Source: Mucor racemosus (taxonomy: Eukaryota; Mucoromycota; Mucoromycetes; Mucorales; Mucoraceae). From it: a stretch of 64,000 nt of DNA. A program made the position numbers and the translations under genes. Shown in pieces: positions 35,773 through 48,071 of this stretch. The first letter of the stretch is position 1. The number at the start of each line of letters is the position of its first letter. The stretch spans positions 434,001-498,000 of the forward strand of contig JAPEHQ010000003.1 of the NCBI GenBank assembly GCA_027405735.1. The letters run 5' to 3'. A model generated the notes under the pieces. It was not told where the DNA came from. It searched no databases and worked only from the letters and a program-made list of their open reading frames with translations.

Positions 35773-36036
35773 TTAATTGGAACAAGATACTTCATTGTTT
35801 GTTGAAGTGGGTGGTTCCAAACTCGGAAAAGATACATAGTCTTCCTTGAATGATAAGGCTCTTTTTTGATTCCAATCAATACTCCAATTGGTAATTGTAG
35901 AATTGTCTGAAGCCATTGAATAGCTACGAATCATGTTTGGCTGTTCTTGCTTGTTTGATTTTCTTATAGATTTGATATTATTTGATAATTCATCATCATC
36001 ATCTTTGCGTTTCCATTCATTCCAAAATTGAAACAT
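35773..36036 (-). CDS. Small charged protein with RxxS sites, unknown function
   Basis: This is an intronless frame of 87 codons starting MFQFWNEWKRKDDDDEL. It has RSYSMAS and KRALSFKED, both fitting RxxS basophilic kinase consensus, and no membrane helix or known domain. A 24-bp A-run lies upstream (36079-36104) near the likely transcription start. The style (short, hydrophilic, paired kinase-like sites) is like the 34801 gene, but the two are not clearly alignable. Confidence in it being a gene is moderate; function is unknown. Confidence 0.5.
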   Translation of the reverse strand: MFQFWNEWKRKDDDDELSNNIKSIRKSNKQEQPNMIRSYSMASDNSTITNWSIDWNQKRALSFKEDYVSFPSLEPPTSTNNEVSCSN

Positions 36037-36939
36037 TGCTTAAAAAATTGTGTATATAATTGTTGTGATTAATAATTAACAAAAAAAAAAAAAAAAAAAA
36101 AAAATTGTTGAAATTCGACCCTTCCTTTTATATGTTTTTCATGGAAAATCTTGATCGTCGGGTCTGTCTAGATTCTCCCAGAATTTAAGCCCTTGATTTC
36201 TTAAAAAAGAAGCCAAGAATAAATCTCGACTTGCTTCTTTTTGTGTTACCGGAGCATGTACATGGTCTTTTTTTTTTTTTTTCCTTACTTATCACAAGAT
36301 GTGATATTATATAGAGTGATTTTATACCTGTATAATTGAGAATACGAAAGCCAACAAATAAACTGCATTATAGAACATACGAGAATTATTCTTTCAGTAA
36401 AAAAGAATATCAAGACATTGAATTCAACGGCTTAATTACTCAAATTCATTTCAACGACTATTTTTACATTTTTCTCCATGTATTTATAGTAACAATATAT
36501 GATTTTCACCATAAAAAATATTCCTTTATAACAGCTCCTTTTCCTTTTCCTATTTTAAAAACTGTCGAAAAAAATGTGGAGTGATAGTCCGACCCGATTA
36601 TTTATTGCCCATGTATACATGGATCTTCTCTCCTAAAATCATCCCACGAGGCTTTTAAATCAAGTACAACAAAGCTTGACCTTTCGCAGCATGATTTGAT
36701 CGGCTTTAATATATCAAATTCCTCATGTTTGCCAACTATTCCTATTGGGTGTTCTTTTTTTGGCTCATATTTTTTATTGCTGTGATTGACCCCCAATTTT
36801 TTACCATCCAGACATTTCGTTTTGGTGCACAAAATAACCACATTTTCACCCTCAATTCTACGTCACTTTACAACAAACACAGGAGAACCGCTTAGCAAAA
36901 AAGAATTTTATACTTTCAATATACAAATAATCGGTAAAA
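36037..36939. other. Intergenic region, promoters of the 35773 gene and SWI3-like gene
   Basis: Homopolymer A and T tracts lie at 36079-36104 and 36270-36283. A 79-codon minus-strand frame at 36602-36841 has mixed composition and no recognisable domain, so I left it out. The SWI3-like promoter should lie just before 36940. Confidence 0.4.
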
Positions 36940-38748
36940 ATGGAAGAATCATCATCAAAGACATCTCCAATGGATACAACAGCATCATCTCCTACCACAA
37001 CAACCACAACGACCACAACAAATGGGCAACAAACTCCTCATGTTGAAGATACTATTATGAATGAACAATCTGAAAAGAAAAAACCTGAACAACATCAGGA
37101 CCAAATCTCTTCTCGCGCCAACATTGAGCTTGAAGAAGCTCGCAAATATCTTGTCGACCAAACACAACCTGTCAATATTCCGCCTTATGCTTCATGGTTT
37201 GACATTGGAACAATTCACAACATTGAACGCGTTTCTCTGCCAGAATTCTTTACAAATAATAACCTTTCTAAAACTGCTTTAATTTATCAAGATTATCGCG
37301 ATTTTATGATCAATACCTATCGTCTTAATCCTAAAGAATATTTAGCTGTTACTGCATGCAGACGTAATTTAGCTGGTGATGTATGTGCTATTATGAGAGT
37401 ACACGCGTTCTTGGAACAATGGGGATTAATTAATTTTGAGGTTTGTCAAGCAATTTTTAATTGAAAAGCATCACGTTTATTAACAATAAAATGAAATTAG
37501 TGCGACCCTTCAACATGGCCTTCATCTGTAGGCCCTCCATTTACAGGTCATTTTAGGGTAACAGCAGATACACCTCGAGGCCTTGCACCATTCAAACCTA
37601 ATATTAAGCCAAATGCTTCAGCTTCAGCCGCTAATGCAGCACCTAAACCATCCACCATGAATGTCGAATTACGGCAAAAAGTATTTGAAACCAATTCTGG
37701 TAAAGATACAAAGCAATATCACTGCACTACATGTGGTGCTGATTGTTCTCGCGAACGTTATCACAGTGTAAAGACCAAGAATATGGATCTTTGCTCTCTT
37801 TGTTATAAAGATGGACGCTTTCCCATCACTAGTTTCAGCAGCGATTTTATTCGATACGAATTAGATGCTTATAAACATGGTAGTGAAGACAAAGCAGCAT
37901 GGTCGGACGAGGAAACTTTGTTATTATTGGAAGCAATTGAATTATACGATGATGATTGGAACACTATTGCAGAATATGTTGGAACCAAAACTAGAGAACA
38001 ATGTATTTTCCACTTTTTACAAATGCCGATTGACGAGCCTTATCGTGATGAGGATGAACATCATTCAGTATTAGAGCATAAACGTACACCATTTTCTCAG
38101 GCCGATAATCCTGTCATGTCAATTTTGGCCTTCTTGGCTTCTGCTGTCGATCCCAAAGTAGCTTCTGCTGCTGCAGATGCTGCTATTGCATGTCAAGAAC
38201 AACAACAAACAAAAAAGAGAAACCAAAGCAAACAAGACGTGGATGATATGGAAATCGATAAAGATGCAAAGAAACCTCGTACAGCGATTGAAAAGGCAGC
38301 TTCTGTTGCATTAGGTTCTGCCGCTGCTAAAGCTAAATCTTTATCTAGTATTGAAGAACGTGAAATTCGTCGTCTTGTTCATTCGGTAGTCGACACAGAA
38401 GTGAATAAATTGGAACTCAAGATGAATTATTTTGATGAACTAGAAGCAGTTTTAGATAATGAATTAGAATCAATTACACAACAACGTAAAGAGATATTTT
38501 CTTACCGCTTAGCAGTAAAAAAATCAGAAGCATTATTACAGAAAGAAATTGAAAATCGAGGTGGACTTGATGCTGCAGTTGAAGATGGTTGGACACCACA
38601 ACAATTACAACAATTTGTTCAAACTACATTATTTAGAGAAGATTATCGTTTAATTAATTTGTCAAACTTTGATGAGGATGGTTTATCTCATCCTTCTTCT
38701 GCTATGGAAGAAGAAGGAAAAGAATCTCAAGCTATTTTAACTCTTTAA
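36940..38748 (+). CDS. SWI/SNF-type chromatin remodeller core subunit (SWI3/RSC8/SMARCC)
   Basis: Two exons (36940-37440, 37501-38748) give 582 residues. The intron starts GTTTGT, a weak donor, but the join restores an intact SWIRM domain. Order: low-complexity N-terminus, SWIRM (about 75-190, ending [17 protein letters not shown]), ZZ-type zinc finger (about 240-275, CTTCGADC...CSLC), SANT (about 299-344, [17 protein letters not shown]...W) and a coiled coil (about 444-520). SWI3-type proteins dimerise through the coiled coil and scaffold SWI/SNF or RSC complexes. The length is closer to RSC8 (557) than SWI3 (825), but I cannot separate the orthologues. Confidence 0.92.
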
Positions 38749-38919
38749 ATTCATTTATAAAATCTTGCATATTTCCTAATAAAAAACAAAAAAAAATTAT
38801 ATATATTAAAACAGAAAATATCAGCTTAACCTTTATACTTTTTATTTTATACATCTCGTTTACTTTGTACTTTTTAACTATTCTGATTGCTTTGAGAAAA
38901 CTCTTTAAAGACAACCTGT

Positions 38920-38958
<39 letters not shown>

Positions 38959-39204
38959 TACAGAAAGGAATATTGCTTTTTTAGAAAAAAAGTTTTTTTG
39001 TAAATTCATGGATAATGATTAGAGGTATGTATATCAAATAGCAAAACAAAAAATACCATCTTAATTTATAAAGCATTGACTATATACTTTCAGCTATAAA
39101 CTATTTTTTATCTTATCGAGTATTCTCATAAAAACTCTTTAAAATCAACGAGTTGGGATAAAAAATATATATTTATTTGGTTTTAAAAAAGGGAATTTGA
39201 GCAA
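38749..39204. other. Convergent 3' flanks of SWI3-like and SEC16
   Basis: AT-rich sequence with an A-homopolymer of about 35 bp (38922-38956). No gene or repeat is seen beyond that. Confidence 0.5.
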
Positions 39205-42200
39205 TTATTTTTGATCTGTATTGAATACATCTACATAGCGAGAACGCATAGGTTTTCTAGCACCACCTGCTGCTCTTCTACTAGCTGGTGGTGTATTAAA
39301 TGAAGGAGGTGCAGCGTTAGGCACACTACCACTTGTTGGACCACCAGTTGACATGGGTGGCATATTTGGTGCTGAATTAATACGAGGAGGAGGAGGCATA
39401 CTACTTGGCTTTAATCCAGCTAATGGAGGAGCCATTGGGCTAGCAGCTGGAGGTTTTGGGGTAGTGGCTTTAGGAGGAGGAGGAGTTGCTGCAACAGCAG
39501 GTTTTGTATCATTCTATATACAATTTTTTTTTTTTTTTTTTAGTTAATTCAAAAATGATTTATACATTCTTCAAAACTTACAAGTTTGTTGACCCATCGC
39601 TTTTCTTTTTCATCATAATAGAATGAACTTTCTTCACCCAAATTAGCCTTGACAGCCTTCTTTTCATCAGTGTTTTGCTCTTTTTCTTTACGAGTAAAGA
39701 TAGAGAATAAACCCCAACCGCCACCACCAGTAGCCTTTTCGGTATTTTCCTTGTCTTTTTTACCATCTACTTCATTTGGCTTTTCTTGAACTGTACTATC
39801 AGTTGTTTTAATATCTGTATCATCATCAAGCTTCTTCTTGGGCTTGGAATTTCCGAAACCTAAATCGTCATCATCATCCCAAGATGCCATCTTTGGAGCT
39901 TCTGCAGGTGCCGTTATTGCATCTGCAGGTGTATATGCATCAGGCTGATAGCTTGCGTTTTTATCAGTTTCAGGTTGATAGGGTTCATAACTAGTTTGTT
40001 GATCCTCAGTTTGATTAGCATCAGATCCTCCCCACCATGCTGAATTACTATTACTATTGTCATTTTCTGTTGCATTGATAGTTGATTGACCAAATGGTGA
40101 TGTAACTGCAGTAGAAGCAATAGCAGGGGATCTATTTTGAATACCAAATGGTGATGATACTGGCTGAACATTAGTTTGGAAAGGTGATTGAATGCCTTTA
40201 GGTTTACCAAAAGGAGATGTTACAGCGGCAGGAACAGAAACTGTAGGCACGGCGGTATCAGCAGATTCAGTGTAACCACCCCCATATCCATAGCCATAAT
40301 TATACCCATCTTGTTGAAGCGAATCACCTGCTGCCTCTTGTCCAGTGTAATCATGTGTTTGATTGTTATTATAGTCTAGAAAGTTTTTTTTTTTAATAAA
40401 TGTATGCACACATGTGAATAATATGTTGTACAGTGTACACAATTTACCTTGACCACCATAGCCATAGCTTGTTGTGGCATAATTATTAGTACTATAACTT
40501 GCTTGTGAACTCACTCTTTCTTCAATTAAACCAATCAATGCATCAAAGTTTTCTTTGTTCAACAAAGATGTAACATTCTCACTGTAAATTGGTGTTAAAA
40601 AAGAGTTAATCTGTCATTATAAATACATATTTTACCTTTCATTTGTTGTAATATGACTAACATCACCAACTTGCTTTAAATTATCCAAAGCGGATGAATC
40701 AATCTTATCAGCGATGGAGTCAATATATTTCTTTGATTCTTCGGTAAAACCAAGTTCAGTAAGCCACCAAGCTAAAATCAATTTGAAATCTTGTTGAATA
40801 GAAGCTTTCGATGCAAATTCGTACAACTCTACAAGATATAATACATCTAGATCCGCATAAATATCATCACCTATAAGCTTATTGTTGTCCAGACCAGATA
40901 CATCGGGTGATAACAGATAACTATTTTATACAACAACAAAGATCCTTTTAGTACAACAAACAAATTATAACAATAAAATCTTACCATAAACGGGCTTCAT
41001 TATCCTTGTTTATAGATTTCAATTGATCACCAAGACCCTGAATAGATGTTTGATCATTGGCAGAACGATTAGCTAAAATTAATGATAATGCAGATTGCCA
41101 TCCTTGCAACGTCTCATCTGTGTATACAGCTTCAGAATCAGTAGATGTCTTTACATATTCACAAACTAAATTATTAATTACGGTTAGTTTGATCATTTTT
41201 GATCATAAGGATATCTTCTTACCCGCATCTGCACCGGCGCCATTAAAAACGGAATACAACATACGCAATGCCTTTTTATCACCAGGGACTTGAGGAACCA
41301 GTTCTGTAGTTGAAGAAAAAAGTTCTCTTTGGATGAATTGAGTAACAGTTTTCTTGAAAAGGTCATTATTATCATCTTTCACACTGGTAGCGATAATTAA
41401 AGAATGGGCCCACATATCATGTTCATTAGCAAATTGGCATGCTCCTTCACGATCTCCCTTGATCAAGAGAGCTTCCAATTGATCCAAATGTTCTTCAGTA
41501 GTACCATCAATACCATTCTTGGATGAAGATGATATCAGAGCAATAATAGATTTATCCAATTCACCACTGTTTAGTAATAATTTTGTTAATAAATAAAGCA
41601 TGATTTTCCAAATTCTCACAAAAACTTACCCATCACCTAACACACTTTCTTGATGCTCCACCATTGATTTAACAACACGCCATAAAAGAGCTTTGCTTTG
41701 ATCATTATTATCAAATGATTCTAAGCGAGCATCAATATATGCCAAAGCACGTTTACGTTTTTCTTGGTCATCAAGATCACTTTGAATAACAACAGAATTG
41801 TCTACAAATTGTTTTAAACTAGCAATCATGGCATCCTTTTTGTCATCCATGGCAGTACGTTGAATGGGTTCTGCAATAGCACCAAATACAGTGGTAGACA
41901 TGGGACTAAATCCTTCCATACCATTACTATAAGTACTAGGTGATATAGCAGAAGGTGTAGTAGATCGAGAAATACCAGCCAAGGGACGTCCACATTCACA
42001 ACAGAATTTAGCCTTGGGTTTGTTCTCTCCCTCACAAAGACGATCAGGACAAGGAATCAATTGAGGTCTTGGTGAAGCCATACGTTCTGTCATTGGTGGT
42101 GGAACTGTGGCAGATCGTTCCATAATGGGGTTACCGTTGTTGTTTCCATAGTAACCTGCAAAAGGAGATGCACTGTGGTGGCGACGATCAGGCTCTGTAA

Positions 42201-44991
42201 TACTGTTGGCTCGTTGAGGATAGTTTTGTTGCATTGGTGGTGGTGGAGAGGCAACGCTTTTAATAGAACCTGCACGAGGAGGTGGTGGAGGAGATTTCAT
42301 GGATTGACTTGCAACAGGAGGAGCACTGTAATTTGATGCTGTTGTTGTTGTTGGCTCGTAACCACCATATTGTTGAGATTCGTAACTACCTGTGGCAACA
42401 GCAGTAGCAGATGATGGGTCGTAAGCATTGGTTGGTTGAGACTCATAACTAGTAGATTTATAGGGTTCGTAAGAAGTAGCTTGTTGAGGCTCGTAACTAG
42501 TAGCTTGTTGAGGTTCATAGCTAGTAGCTTGTTGAGGTTCGTAGCTAGTAGCTTGTTGAGGCTCGTAGCTAGTGGATTGTTGAGGCTCGTAACTAGTAGC
42601 TTGTTGAGACTCATAACCAGAACTTTGTTGAGATTCGTAATTAGTGATTTGTTGAGGCTCGTAACTAGTTGTTTGTTGTTGATGAGGATCATAGCTTGTA
42701 GTTGGTTCGTAACTAGCAATTTGCTCCGACTCGTAATTCAAAGCTTGATCTGGCTCATAAGCAGATGTTTGTTGAGGCTCATATGCAGATGTTTGTTGAG
42801 GCTCGTAATCTGTTACAGGATGAGATTCGAAGCCAATAACTTGATCAGATTCATAAGTATTCTCAGCAGGTTGATTATTAGGTTCATATCCGTAATTGAA
42901 ATCATAACTAGCTGATTGATCTGGCACATTAGAGATAATCTGCTCAGTTTGCTCAGGCACATGTGATTGAGGAATTTGCTTAGATTCTTCGGAATGTTGC
43001 TCAGGCAAGTAAGTCTCAATTTTAGTAGCAGATGCAACAGCAGGCGTTTCTTCTTCCTTTTGCTCTTTGGCTTGAGGCTCCAAAACCGAATCAGTAGTAG
43101 CCTTATCCTTGCTTTCAGGGCTCAAGTCATTAGCGGAAACAACAGGTTCTGTCTTTATTTCATTCTCGGGCACCTTTTGATCTTCTGTAGCAGATGTAAC
43201 TATAGAACGATCATCAATTGTGTCTCCTGATTGCTTCTCAAAATGTTCCAAATTGTCTGTTGTCTTTTGAGAAGAGTCGTAGTTATCAGCTGTTTCCATC
43301 AAAAGATCAATCTTGTCAGACACTTGTTCTTGATGTTGATTATTAGATCCGCCTAATACTAAATCATCCAAATCATTCAAATCTTCCTCAGGTGCCTCGT
43401 GCTGTGGTTGTTGTTGTTGTGATTGCTCGGGTACATCATTTACATCAAATGAATCTCTGTGAGAAATAGGAGCAGATGGGGTATTGGTTTGGGGTGGAGG
43501 AGAAATAATAGTTGATTTTGGAGGCGGTGGGATAGATTGTTGAGCAGGTGGGCTTATAACCTGTTTAGGAGGTGGAGGTGGAGATAATACATTCTTGGGA
43601 GGTCCAGATGGAGGAGGGCCAACATCTCTTGATGGAGGAGGTGCTTGGTATTGTTGCAAATCTTCTGCCTCAAAGTCAGCTTGAATTTGAGAATAGTTAT
43701 TATTATTAAAGTCAATTGGAGCATATGCATCTTGTCCATACTGAGGCTGTTGGAAATCAGTAATAGTATTATCAGCAGTAGTTGTAGTGGTGGTGATAGT
43801 GTTAGGATCATAGGATTGATAACCATAATCTGATTGTAGTTGGTTGGCATCGGCAGATGTGTCTACTGGAGCGTAATTTTGCATACCATATAGATCTTGT
43901 TGTTCAGCTGTATAATGTTGAGTATCAATAGTTTGCTCAGATTGGACTTGAGCTGGTACTTCTGCAACAGCATTAGTGACAGGAGCATATGATTGAGGTT
44001 GATAGTTTTGTTGATGTTGAACTTCTTTGGGTTGAGGAGTTGCATAATCGCTGGGATTATAGTAGTCTTGGCCAGTCATAGCTACAGTTGGAGGAACAAT
44101 AGCCGTGGCTGATTGAGGAGGCTGATGAGTGGCGGCAGTAGGTGCATAAGCATTAGGATCATAATTATCTTGAACTGGAGTATAAGCCTGTTGTTGTTGA
44201 GAATCAGCTATAGCAGTATTATCAACAGCAGCGGCGTCAGTTGTAGCATAAGCATTTGGATCGTAACCTTGTTGAGCATAATAATCTGCATATTGAGGAT
44301 CATATTGATAATCATAAGTTTGTCCTTGTTGACCATAGTCATATTGACTCATATCATATTCTTGGTTGGTATTGGGATCGTAATAATGAACTTGGCCTTG
44401 ATCGTCGTAATAATAATGTTGATTGGGATCGAATTGGATCCATTGAGATTGGTCATATTTTTGCTCTCCTCCCTCTACTGCTTGCAATTCCTGCGGTTGT
44501 TGTTGATTGTTATCATAACTACCATAAGTATTTGGATCATAAGCTTGAGTTAAAGAAGTAGCAGGGTTGCTTGATTGCTGCTGACTTTCCTGGCTATATG
44601 ACTGAGTTAAATTTGAAGCAGGATTTTGGCCCAAACCGTCGAAAAAGGAGTCGGAAGCCTGTTGAGGTTGATCAAAAAACGAAGCTGCAGACGCGTTGGA
44701 TGCCACAGGTGGATTAGTAGATTGAGGAGTGATATTAGCAGTTGTATTGCTGGGTGCAAAGAATAAATCAGCATTTCCGCTCGAACTGTTACCAAATAAA
44801 CTTGAGGCATCGCCTGCTACTGTTTTTGGCTGGTGCTCTTCAGTGACAGCAGATTGTTTATCTTGAATTTCATCTTTCTTTGGCACTGGTTCCGAGACAG
44901 GATGCTGCTGTTGCAACTGACTGAAAGGATCATCTCCAGTTGAGTCTCCAAATAATGAAGATGTATTAGGTTCCTCTTTATGAGAAGCCAT
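39205..44991 (-). CDS. SEC16: COPII coat assembly scaffold SEC16
   Basis: Seven exons (44991-41630, 41566-41223, 41165-40985, 40920-40636, 40581-40448, 40375-39582, 39513-39205) give about 1,802 residues. The long disordered N-terminus has a Tyr-rich patch (HYYYDDQGQVHYYDP, about 197-211) and an array of SYEPQQ(A/S)T-type octapeptides (about 734-854). A four-Cys zinc-ribbon-like motif (CPDRLC...CCECG, about 978-1002) precedes the helical central/ACE1 region that binds Sec13 (about 1060-1460). The C-terminal region ends with the family's RYVDV motif. SEC16 organises ER exit sites and nucleates COPII. The whole layout matches fungal SEC16. Confidence 0.92.
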
Positions 44992-45944
44992 TTATATGAG
45001 TGCTATAAGAAGTTTTTGAGGTTAGTTACAAAAGTCCATACAATATGAATTTCAAGATGAGGAAAAGCTGAACTTTTCTTACATTGTAACTAGTTTCTTT
45101 TTTGCCGGGTAAACAAGTGGAAAATCAAGATGTATATACTTTCTTCTTTAAAATTGACTTTTCTGCCTTTTCTTGTATTGAAAATTCAAACAGAAAATTG
45201 GTCAAATAAAAGGAAAAACCTTGTAAATGAACACGAAGACAAACGTCCATATTACATTTGAATTACATTGATATTAAAACCCAGGATTAATTCTCATTCG
45301 AAATGTTTTGTCTTTCTATTCGTTACCACACTCGCTATCCATAAGCTAACCACAACACAATTGGTTATTTTTGTGGGATTTTCCTGCATTCATGAAATGC
45401 ATCTATTTTCTTTGTTTGATTGAGTTTGCACTATAAACGCTTTTTCGATTGATTGTTAACAGATATATTACCTATATTTTTATCTGCAACATTTGATTGA
45501 AGATAATGAATCACAACAGTTGTGTAAAACTATGATTGGCTTTCAATTCCTGCGCCATATCACTTCTACCCTTCAGGGTAATGTCGAAAACTTAGTACTT
45601 TAGTACGCAGGTTTAATTGTTTGAAATAAATTGCTTGAAAAAAAACACTATTTTCATTATTCTAGAATATGTCATCGATTTTGTAGTATGTGTGTGTCAT
45701 ATAGCAAGGATATATATACTTTTTATGGTCGTATTAAGTATGATGTCTGCCTCAGATCTTTCTTCCCTTAAAGGACATTGATTGTAAAAGAGCAGTATGT
45801 AGTATACGAAATGTTGTTCATGACTCAGAAAATAGGGATACATGCCCCGAATATGCCCGTACGAATTATGATTCTCAACCTTCAGAATTCAGAATAAGAG
45901 CGTACCACATTTATTATCAGTACTTCCATATCAAACAACGTCTA
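44992..45944. other. SEC16 promoter side and gene-free stretch
   Basis: The SEC16 upstream region grades into AT-rich sequence before family A copy A4. I see no coding frame, RNA or repeat that I can support. Confidence 0.45.
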
Positions 45945-47970
45945 GGATAAACCTTAGATATTGTGAATTAGGTATAAATCGGTTGCATTATGCTGCATAT
46001 TCCTTAATTTATTCTATACCTCTCAAAAGACTCAAAAACAGGTAAAATTTATAGCTTTTTCCTTAAAAACTGGGTCTTACTTTTCATCCCTACTTTACTT
46101 TTTTTCCCACTAAATAACACCAAGAAAAAATAATATGCCAATGTACCTGAGATGTTCAACTTTAATCCAAAAATGAGTATCCAGAAATATCCTATTTTTT
46201 GCAGTTGGTATTAATTTTTCAGTGCTAATGTTTCAGATTTTTACAGGTATTTCACTGATAAAAATTAAAAACTTTGAGGCATCATATCTCTACGAAAAAT
46301 TAAGATATACTAAAAATTGCTAATAATTAAACTTACTTGTTTTGAAGCGCTCTAAAACATATTTTAATATAAGAAAAATTTGAGCACTTTTATTTTTTTT
46401 CATTTTTTTTGACATTTTTATAATAGATTTCAAAATATTCGTTAAACTGAGCAACGCTTTTTTTACATTCATATCATCAATCTCGTTGAGCTCTCTTGAA
46501 CCCAATTTAGTTTTTTTCAAAATATTGATTTTTCGTGGAGATATCCTCAAAAACGTGTACAAAGAAATATTCTTGCCTCTTCCTTCAATTTTCCCTTGTA
46601 TACCCTCATCCCAAATTCTGAATTTGAAAAAAAAATCAACAAAAATCTCGTTTTCTCTATAAATAATGCAGTTAGAAGGTTCAGCAATGGCTCAATCGAT
46701 AGATATTTTTGCTATATATTATTTTCATTATTTAAATTTGAAATATGCTTATAAAAAGTGATGTGTATCTTCAAAAAACCTCCAAAATTTCGATCGTATT
46801 TTACGCAAAAATTAATGTGAAAAGTTTGTTTGAATTTTAGTTTGATGAATGCAAAATTTAAAACTGTACAAAAACTATTTATTCTGCTAGGTTGACTTAC
46901 TTTGCAGTTCGTGAGCATTTGAACAAATTTGTTTTTTTGATCATTTTCTGATCGATTTGAACAGATCGATTTTGGAACTCAGTTATCATAGACCTTATGC
47001 TGTAATGTGAACTATTATTTTGATTATCTTGACGAAAAATAAATATTTTTTGCTGAAATAAAAAATACAGAGTAACTTAGAGTTGGATTAATCTTGTGAA
47101 TACAAAAAATTTACATTTCAATTTAAGCACTAGATTTTTATAGTTGACTTTAGGTCCATTTTCGGTCAATGTTAGGCCAGTGCACTTATATTTTGGTATT
47201 AACTCTTTTATTTTTGGACAGGTATCAATGACCGTATGACCGATAGAGGGAAAGTATATATTACTTAAAGATTTGATGAAATTCTGCTCAACATTGGGCG
47301 AAAATTTTTGAAAAACATCTGAAATCTACTTCACAACGAAAGCCCTTTATATCTTAGGGAATTTCGAACTTAATAACTTCTAACTTCATATGAGGATAGA
47401 TACGCATCTTTGGCACGCTAATCTCAAAGGGACACTTTGCAACTTACTTTTTGTATTGAGAAAATCATGGCCAAAGTGCACTTATACTTTACTGTGCATT
47501 TTTATCGAAAACAAATAAATAAAAATAATACGATCTGTATGAATACTGATCCAAGTAATTAAGCTGCAACTCTGCATGAACATAACACATAGGTATGACT
47601 AGTTACTACAAATATTCCAGATGTCAGCTTCCAGGAGTTGCTGTGCATAAAGGAAATTACAAAACCAGTTGGTACATTGCTGTTTTTTATGCGTGTTAAA
47701 ACCAGAAAGCGCGTTGTTCTCCCCAAATACTGACCTGAGATTGATACCAAAATTACGCTATTTTGTGGCAATGACAACTACCAAAATTATTAAGTACATC
47801 CTTTTTAAATGCATAACCAAAGTTGTATATACTGCAATGTTTTTTTTAAAGAAAAAAACGTCGCATATTCAATATTGATTTAAATAACTGTAAGCAGATA
47901 CCAGAAAATCGTAAACCATCATTGTTTGTAAAGTGAGTTATTCAAGATTTTGGTGGCAACCTTTTTTACG
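45945..47970 (+). repeat. Family A, most complete copy A4
   Basis: This is about 2 kb and links the left part (shared with A1, A2, A3) to the right part (shared with A5 and A6). It carries neither the LINE nor the 901-bp transposon. Its GTATGAATACTGATCCAAG at 47538-47556 is the empty counterpart of the transposon site at 62335/63238. Its T-rich junction near 46925 is the counterpart of the LINE site. No long conserved open frame is present. Confidence 0.75.
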
Positions 47971-48071
47971 ACTAATTTAATTATGTGAATATATATAACG
48001 TTACTTTTTTTTATTTGTATGTGCATTGGTTAAATTAATGAATGTAGATAACATACATATTACAATGATAT

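Noticed and set aside
36602..36841. 79-codon minus-strand frame with mixed composition
   Set aside because: No recognisable motif, no splice partners, and it lies where the SWI3-like promoter should be. Kept out for lack of support.
42436..42915. 159-codon plus-strand frame inside SEC16
   Set aside because: It is the complement of the SYEPQQ repeat array; the repeat keeps the opposite frame open.
46320..46562. 80-codon minus-strand frame with a phrase shared with 7783-7974
   Set aside because: The shared peptide TFLRISPRKINIL reflects DNA-level repeat similarity. Other copies carry stops and frameshifts here, so coding selection is not supported.
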